Shown: one piece after another, positions 5,782 to 10,889 of the stretch
How the letters are laid out: every line of letters starts with the position of its first letter
How positions within the stretch are numbered: the stretch's first letter is position 1
NCBI GenBank assembly: GCA_015657605.1
Contig: JACDQO010000396.1
Coordinates: 1-10,889, forward strand
Direction: 5' to 3'
DNA: 10,889 bases
Origin: Limnohabitans sp.
GTDB taxonomy: Bacteria; Pseudomonadota; Gammaproteobacteria; Burkholderiales; Burkholderiaceae_C
Notes under the pieces: generated by a model
The model's database searches: none
Told to the model about the DNA's origin: nothing
Seen by the model: only the letters and a program-made list of their open reading frames with translations
Position numbers and translations under genes: made by a program

Positions 5782-8700
5782 CAACGTGCGTTCAATGCGG
5801 TCCACAATGACCGCGCTGCGCGGATGTTGCGCTCTTTGACATGGCCAAAACCCTTGATGGTTTCTGGGACACGGGCCACGGCCAGGGCATGCGCATGGGT
5901 GCTGTCGGAGAGGTTTTCCAGCACCTGATCGATGTGTTGCATGTATTCACGGATCAAAGCGCGTTCGGTCACCCGTTCTTCGGTTTTGCCAAACACATCC
6001 AGTGCCGTGCCGCGCAGGCCTTTGAGTTGGGCCAGCAACTTGAAGCCGGTCAACATGGCCGGGCCAAACTTGCGTTTGACCAATTCACCTTTGTCATTGC
6101 GCTTGGACCACAGAGGCGGGGCCAAGTGGTAGTTCACTGTGAAGTCGCCTTCAAAGCTGTCCTTGATGCGTTCCAGAAAACCCGTTTGGGTGTGCAGCCG
6201 TGCAACTTCGTACTCGTCTTTGTAGGCCATGAGTTTGTACAAATGGCGGGCCACGGTTTCGGCCAAGATGGTTTTGCCCAAAGGCGCTTCGGTGGCGCGC
6301 ACACGATCCACAATGTTTTGGTAGAGCTGGGCGTAAGCGGCGTTTTGGTAGTCCGTCAAACGCGCCATGCGGTTGGCCACGATGTCTTCCAAGTTGTCGC
6401 GCTTTTTGAATGTGATGACCTGCGCCGGCCGGATTTGTTGCATCAAGGCATCGAGCTGATGCGCGGCATGCCGCCCCCACTCAAAAGCCGCCAAGTTGTT
6501 TTTGACCTGCACGTCGTTGAGCTCGATGGCACGCACCAAAGACTCGCGGTGCAAAGGCACCCAGCCTTTTTGCCAGGCATAACCCAGGATCATGGGGGTT
6601 AACGTAAATCGTGTCACCCATGAGCTGCTTGGCCAGGGCATCGGCATCGAAGCTGCCCATCCCGTCCAGGCCCACTTGCGCGGTGATTTCGGCCACGCAT
6701 TGCTCGGCCGGGTTTTGCCAGTTGCCGTTTTTCACAAAGGCGGCGGTGGGTGTGCTGCTGCTGTTCATGGCCACATGGGTTCGCCTGCGCGCATGCGCAA
6801 GGTGGTTTCTTTGGAAGCGCTGACGATGGGGTCACACCCGATGATGAGGTCGGCAGCGGCCATGCTCACGCGGGTGGTGCGGATCTCGCTTTGCGTGTTG
6901 GCGATCAGGATGTGACTCCAGGTCGCACCACCTTTTGGGCCAGGCCCGCCGAGTCTTGCGTGACGATGCCCTTGCCTTCCATGTGCGCGGCCATGCCCAG
7001 CAACTGGCCGATGGTGATGACGCCAGTGCCGCCGACGCCCGCGACCACCGTGCCCCAAGGCTCGTTGATGGTGGGCAAAACAGGTTCGGGCAAAGCGCCC
7101 AAGCTGGCCGGGTTGATCGTGGTGCTGGTGGATGATGACTTCTTTTTGAAGCTGCCGCCTTCCACGGTGACAAAGCTGGGGCAAAAACCTTTGAGACAGC
7201 TGGTGTCCTTGTTGCAAGTGCTTTGATTGATGGTGCGCTTGCGGCCGAGTTCGGTCTCCAAGGGCTCCACCGACAAGCAGTTGGATTGCACACCGCAGTC
7301 GCCACAGCCTTCGCACACTTCTTCGTTGATCATGACGCGCACGGCAGGGTCCACCATGGTGCCACGCTTGCGGCGGCGGCGTTTTTCGGTGGCGCAGGTC
7401 TGGTCGTAAATGATGACGGTGGTGCCTTTGATCTCGCGCATCTCGCGCTGAATGCGGTCGAGTTCGTCGCGGTGGAACACGCGCACGCCCTCGGCCAAAG
7501 CGACGCCTTCGTACTTCTCGGGCTCGTCGGTCACCACCACGATGCGCTGCGCGCCTTCGGCCTTCATGCTCATGGCGATTTGCACCACGCTGTGGCCTTC
7601 GGCACGTTCACCCACGGGCTGGCCCCCGGTCATGGCCACCGCGTCGTTGTACAAAATCTTGTAGGTGATGTTCACACCCGAGGCCACGCTTTGGCGCACC
7701 GCCAAAATGCCGCTGTGGAAATAGGTGCCGTCGCCGATGTTGGCAAAGATGTGCTGGTCGGTGCAGAAGGGTTGTTGCCCGGTCCACGGCACGCCTTCGC
7801 CACCCATTTGCGTAAAGCCCGTGGTGCTGCGGTCCATCCAGAGGCTCATGAAGTGGCAGCCAATGCCCGCCATGGCGCGAGAGCCTTCGGGCACCTTGGT
7901 CGAGGTGTTGTGCGGACAGCCGGAACAGAACCAAGGCGTGCGTTCGGCAGCGGCGCCCAGTGTCAGGGTTTGCAGAGATTTTTCTTTGGCGTCCAACAAT
8001 GCCAGATGCGCGTCGATGCGTGCGGTGGTGTCTGCATCGATGCCCAGTTTTTTCAGGCGCTTGGCCACAGCGCGCGCGATGATGGCGGGTGTCAGGTCTG
8101 CGTTGGCCCGCAGCAGTGTGCGCTGGCTGGGGTTGGGCGTGGACCATTCGCCGCCAGACATATCGCCTTCGGCTTCGTCGAACTTGCCCAAGATGTTCGG
8201 GCGCACATCGTCGCGCCAGTTGTAGAGCTCTTCTTTGAGTTGGTATTCGATGACTTGGCGTTTTTCCTCGATCACCAAAATCTCGCGCAAGCCGGTGCGA
8301 ATTCGCGGGTGGTTTGCGCTTCGAGGGGCCAGACCACACCCACTTTGTGCAGCCGGATGCCCAGCCGTTGGCAGGTGGCGTCATCGAGGCCCAGATCAAG
8401 CAAGGCCTGGCGTGTGTCGTTGTAGGCCTTGCCGCTGGCGATCAGGCCAAATCGGTCATTCGGTCCTTGGATGACGTTGTGGTTGAGCTTGTTGGCGCGG
8501 ATGTAGGCCAAGGCCGCGTACCACTTGTAGTCAAATAAACGCGCTTCTTGTTCCAGTGCGGTATCGGGCCAGCGGATGTGCACGCCGCCGGGTGGCATGA
8601 CAAATTCGGGGAGCACGATTTGCACGCGCTCGGGGTCGATGTGGGCGGTGGCGCTGGACTCCACAATTTCTTGGATGGTCTTCATGCCCGACCAAATGCC

Positions 8701-9315
8701 GGCAAACCGGCTCAAGGCCAAGGCGTGCAAGCCTTGGTCCAAGATGTCTTGCACGCTGGCCGGGAAAAACACCGGCAGGCCGCAGGCTTTGAAGATGTGG
8801 TCACTTTGGTGCGCGGCGGTGGAGCTTTTGGCCACATGGTCATCGCCCGCCACCGCCAGCACGCCGCCCCAAGGGGTGGTGCCCGCCATGTTGGCGTGCT
8901 TGAAGACGTCTGAGCAGCGGTCCACGCCCGGGCCTTTGCCGTACCAGATGCCGAACACGCCGTCGAACTTGTTGGTGCCGGGCGGGGCAAAGCCCAGCTG
9001 TTGCGTGCCCCACAAGGCGGTGGCGGCCAGCTCTTCGTTCACGCCGGGCTGGAACACGATGTGCTGGGCCTTGAGGTGGTCCTTGGCCTTCCACAATGAC
9101 TGGTCGTAGCTGCCCAAGGGTGAGCCCCGGTAACCGCTGATGAAGCCCGCGGTGTTTTTGCCCTGCAAGGCGTCGCGCTGGCGTTGCAGCATGGGCAGCT
9201 TGACCAGGGCTTGCACACCGCTCATGAATGCGCGACCCACATCGAGGCTGTACTTGTCGTCCAGCGTCACGGTTTCAAGCGCTTGGCGAATCGAATCGGG
9301 CAAGGGGGCGTTCAT
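5781..9315 (-). CDS. Fused indolepyruvate ferredoxin oxidoreductase, interrupted by four frameshifts
   Basis: The enzyme oxidatively decarboxylates indole-pyruvate and other aryl-pyruvates to aryl-acetyl-CoA, using thiamine diphosphate and iron-sulfur clusters. With frames joined (about 1178 residues) the order is as follows. The N-terminal thiamine-diphosphate pyrimidine domain has GYRGSPLG at 61-68 and VNEELAATA at 92-100. The second thiamine domain has CSGCPHNTST from 464 and GDGTYFHSG near 528. An iron-sulfur region has CEGCGDC from 668 and further cysteines at about 680, 701, 707 and 712. The gamma-type domain has GVGGTG near 760, and a C-terminal DUF6537-like domain ends the protein. 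The start is the ATG at 9313-9315, with AGGA 10 nt upstream. Likely one-base losses lie at 8294-8299, in the T run 6933-6936 and at 6780-6781; a likely one-base gain lies in the G run 6594-6598. Correcting all four gives an exact multiple of three. The gene is divergent from the Lrp-type regulator. Identity is confident; intactness is not. Confidence 0.9.
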
Positions 9316-9373
9316 GGTCTGTCCTGCAACTGAGATGGATGGCACAGTGTAGGGCGACACAGCCGACAAGTGC

Positions 9374-9404
9374 TTGCTTTCGGAGACAGGATTTGCCCTA
9401 TGAT
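9374..9404 (+). promoter_or_regulatory. Possible promoter of the Lrp-type gene
   Basis: TATGAT at 9399-9404 matches the -10 hexamer at five of six positions, 40 bp before the ATG. The best -35-like element is TTGCTT (9374-9379), but at a long 19-bp spacing, so dependence on an activator or a weak promoter is possible. Confidence 0.3.
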
Positions 9405-9424
9405 TTGAAAGAATCTTGCTCAAA
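9404..9424. promoter_or_regulatory. Inverted repeat over the predicted transcription start, possible Lrp operator
   Basis: TTTGA-N11-TCAAA lies 20 bp before the ATG of the Lrp-type gene, in the 128-bp gap shared with the divergent oxidoreductase. Lrp-family proteins often bind AT-rich dyads in such gaps and control both neighbours. The arms are only 5 bp and match no strict consensus. Confidence 0.25.
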
Positions 9425-9443
9425 AAGGCTTCTTTTGGAAACA

Positions 9444-9911
9444 ATGGACAAATTTGATTGGGCCATATTGAATGAACTTCAATCCAATGGCCGCCTGACC
9501 AATGCCGAACTGGCGCAGCGCGTGGGTTTGTCGGCCGCACCTTGTTGGCGGCGGGTGCGTGTGTTGGAAGAGGCGGGCGTGATCAAAGGTTATCGCGCCG
9601 AGATTGATCGGCAAAAGGTGGGGCTGGATGTGCTGGCCTTTGTGCGCTTGGACGCCGAGCGCAACCGGGGCGACATCACGCGCCAACTGGAAGAAGCCAT
9701 TCACAAGATCCCTGAGGTGGTGTCTTGCCACTACATCAGCGGCACCGGCACCTTTGAGTTGCAGGTGGTGAGCAAAGACCTGAACACCTTCAGCCAATTT
9801 GCGCGGGATGTTTTGCTCAACCTGCCCAATGTCAAAGACCTGCACACCAGCTTTTCACTGGGCGAGGTCAAGGCCTCAGGGGCCTTGCCTTTGCAGGGGG
9901 ACACACGGTGA
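9444..9911 (+). CDS. Lrp/AsnC-family transcriptional regulator
   Basis: The 155-residue protein has the family's two-part layout. An N-terminal winged helix-turn-helix covers about 1-60, with DWAILNELQSNGRLTNAELA followed by the recognition-helix segment LSAAPCWRRVRVLEEAGVI. The C-terminal RAM ligand-binding/oligomerisation domain covers about 66-140 (AFVRLDAE, VVSCHYISGTGTFELQVV, VKDLHTSFSLGEVK). Such proteins sense amino acids and usually regulate the adjacent operon. Divergence from the oxidoreductase suggests it senses an aromatic or branched-chain amino acid and controls that gene; this is inference. The ATG at 9444 has GGAA five nt upstream. Its stop abuts the stop of the converging glutamate dehydrogenase gene with no gap. 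Confidence 0.93.
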   Translation: MDKFDWAILNELQSNGRLTNAELAQRVGLSAAPCWRRVRVLEEAGVIKGYRAEIDRQKVGLDVLAFVRLDAERNRGDITRQLEEAIHKIPEVVSCHYISGTGTFELQVVSKDLNTFSQFARDVLLNLPNVKDLHTSFSLGEVKASGALPLQGDTR

Positions 9912-10889
9912 TCAGGGATACAAACCCCGTAGCTCTCTCGCTTGCAAGATGCGTGTACACGCCACGATGAAGGTGGCCGTGCGCAGGCTGACCCGGTGTT
10001 CGTCTGCGACTTGCCAAATGGCGGCAAAGGCTTCCCGCATGATGCGCACCAAGCGGGCGTTGATCTCGTCTTCGCTCCAGAAGAAGCTGGAAAAATCCTG
10101 TACCCATTCAAAGTAACTGACGGTGACGCCTCCGGCGTTGGCGATCACATCGGGCACCACCAAAATGCCGCGCTCGTGCAAGATGTCGTCGGCTTCGGGC
10201 GTGGTCGGGCCGTTCGCGCCTTCGATCACCATGCGGGCTTTGATTTGGTCGGCGTTGCTCGCGGTGATTTGTTGTTCGAGCGCGGCCGGAATCAGGATGT
10301 CGCAATCGACCGCCCAGAATTGCGCATCCGGCAAGGTTCAGCAGGGGCAAAACCCTTGACGCTGCCATGCTCGCTGACATGTTGCAGCAAGGCGGGCACA
10401 TCGAGTCCAGAGGCTTTGTAAACCGTGCCGCCATGGTCTTGCACGGCCACCACGGTGGCGCCGGCTTGGGCAAACAACTTGGCCGCGATGCCGCCCACAT
10501 TGCCAAAGCCCTGCACAGCGATCCTGGCTTGGGTGATGTCCAGCCCGATGTGCTGCGCGGCCTCTTGGCCCACGGTGTAAACGCCGCGCCCGGTGGCTTC
10601 GCGGCGGCCCAGCGAGCCGCCCAAGGCAATGGGTTTCGCCGGTCACCACGCCCGATGCGGTGGCGCCTTCGTTCATGGAATAGGTGTCCATCATCCAGGC
10701 CATGATTTGCTCGTTGGTGTTCACGTCCGGAGCGGGGATGTCTTTGGTGGGGCCGATGATGATGCCGATCTCGCTGGTGTAGCGGCGGGTCAGGCGTTCC
10801 AGTTCGCCGCGTGACAGGGTTTTGGGGTCCACACGAATGCCGCCCTTGGCCCCGCCAAAAGGCAGGTTGACGGCCGCGTTTTTCACCGA
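9912..10889 (-). CDS. gdhA: Glutamate dehydrogenase (Glu/Leu/Phe/Val family), 5' end cut by window edge, two frameshifts
   Basis: The enzyme interconverts glutamate with 2-oxoglutarate and ammonia using NAD(P). About 325 residues are visible; the family is about 420-450, so the first ~100 lie to the right of the window. Visible are the catalytic-lysine motif PFGGAKGG (10839-10862), the [15 protein letters not shown] stretch with the catalytic aspartate, the Rossmann motif QGFGNVGG (about 10490-10515), [24 protein letters not shown] and the usual ending ELRGLYP. The serine of VSYFEW favours glutamate over leucine or phenylalanine as substrate. One extra base near 10637 breaks [15 protein letters not shown], and one missing base near 10332-10334 breaks the region before DAQFWAVD. 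The two cancel in length. It converges with the Lrp-type gene and probably supports amino-acid catabolism by regenerating 2-oxoglutarate. Confidence 0.9.

Noticed and set aside
6594..8299. Programmed ribosomal frameshifting as the reason for the broken oxidoreductase frame
   Set aside because: Four shifts are needed, in both directions, with no shared slippery heptamer or obvious stimulatory structure. Two more unrelated shifts occur in the nearby dehydrogenase. Indels explain this more simply.
7223..8425. Long open frame (400 codons) on the plus strand, plus another at 5841-6602
   Set aside because: Both are antisense to the indolepyruvate ferredoxin oxidoreductase, have no recognisable domain and show low-complexity Ala/His/Gly composition.

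Overview
The window reads as chromosomal DNA from a betaproteobacterium, most likely order Burkholderiales and plausibly family Comamonadaceae. The evidence is the style of the proteins, the minC-minD-minE order, a single-chain indolepyruvate ferredoxin oxidoreductase next to an Lrp-type regulator, and DUF2189/DUF2788 membrane proteins. The genus cannot be fixed from sequence alone. I saw no tRNA, rRNA, insertion sequence, phage gene or CRISPR array.

Layout. (1) Positions 1-1968, minus strand: a copper-exporting P-type ATPase (copA), cut by the left edge. (2) From 2045, plus strand: the copper chaperone copZ, divergent from copA across a 76-bp gap holding two adjacent inverted repeats. Three small membrane-protein genes follow closely (DUF2892, DUF2189, DUF2788) and may form one transcription unit. 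(3) 3548-3815: a 268-bp gene-free stretch with two perfect DnaA boxes, a third near-perfect one, a DnaA-trio-like triplet run and an AT-rich tract. This is the layout of a bacterial unwinding origin and the most interesting part of the window. (4) 3816-5690: the division-site operon minCDE, closed by a strong hairpin terminator at 5747-5781. (5) 5781-9315, minus strand: a fused indolepyruvate ferredoxin oxidoreductase, interrupted by four single-base frameshifts. (6) 9444-9911, plus strand: an Lrp/AsnC-family regulator divergent from the oxidoreductase. (7) 9912-10889, minus strand: a glutamate dehydrogenase gene, cut by the right edge and carrying two frameshifts.

How the genes fit together. 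The left part is copper handling: CopZ binds cytosolic Cu(I) and CopA exports it. The centre is cell-division placement: MinC inhibits FtsZ, MinD carries it to the membrane and MinE drives the oscillation. The right part looks like amino-acid catabolism. The oxidoreductase converts aryl-pyruvates, made by transamination of aromatic amino acids, to aryl-acetyl-CoA. Glutamate dehydrogenase recycles the glutamate produced by transamination, and the Lrp-type protein is the obvious local regulator.

Quality note. All six clear frameshifts lie between 6.5 and 10.7 kb, and the first 45 bases look indel-damaged as well. The genes from about 45 to 5690 read cleanly. Restoring one base per site gives full-length conserved proteins, so sequencing or assembly error is at least as likely as gene decay.
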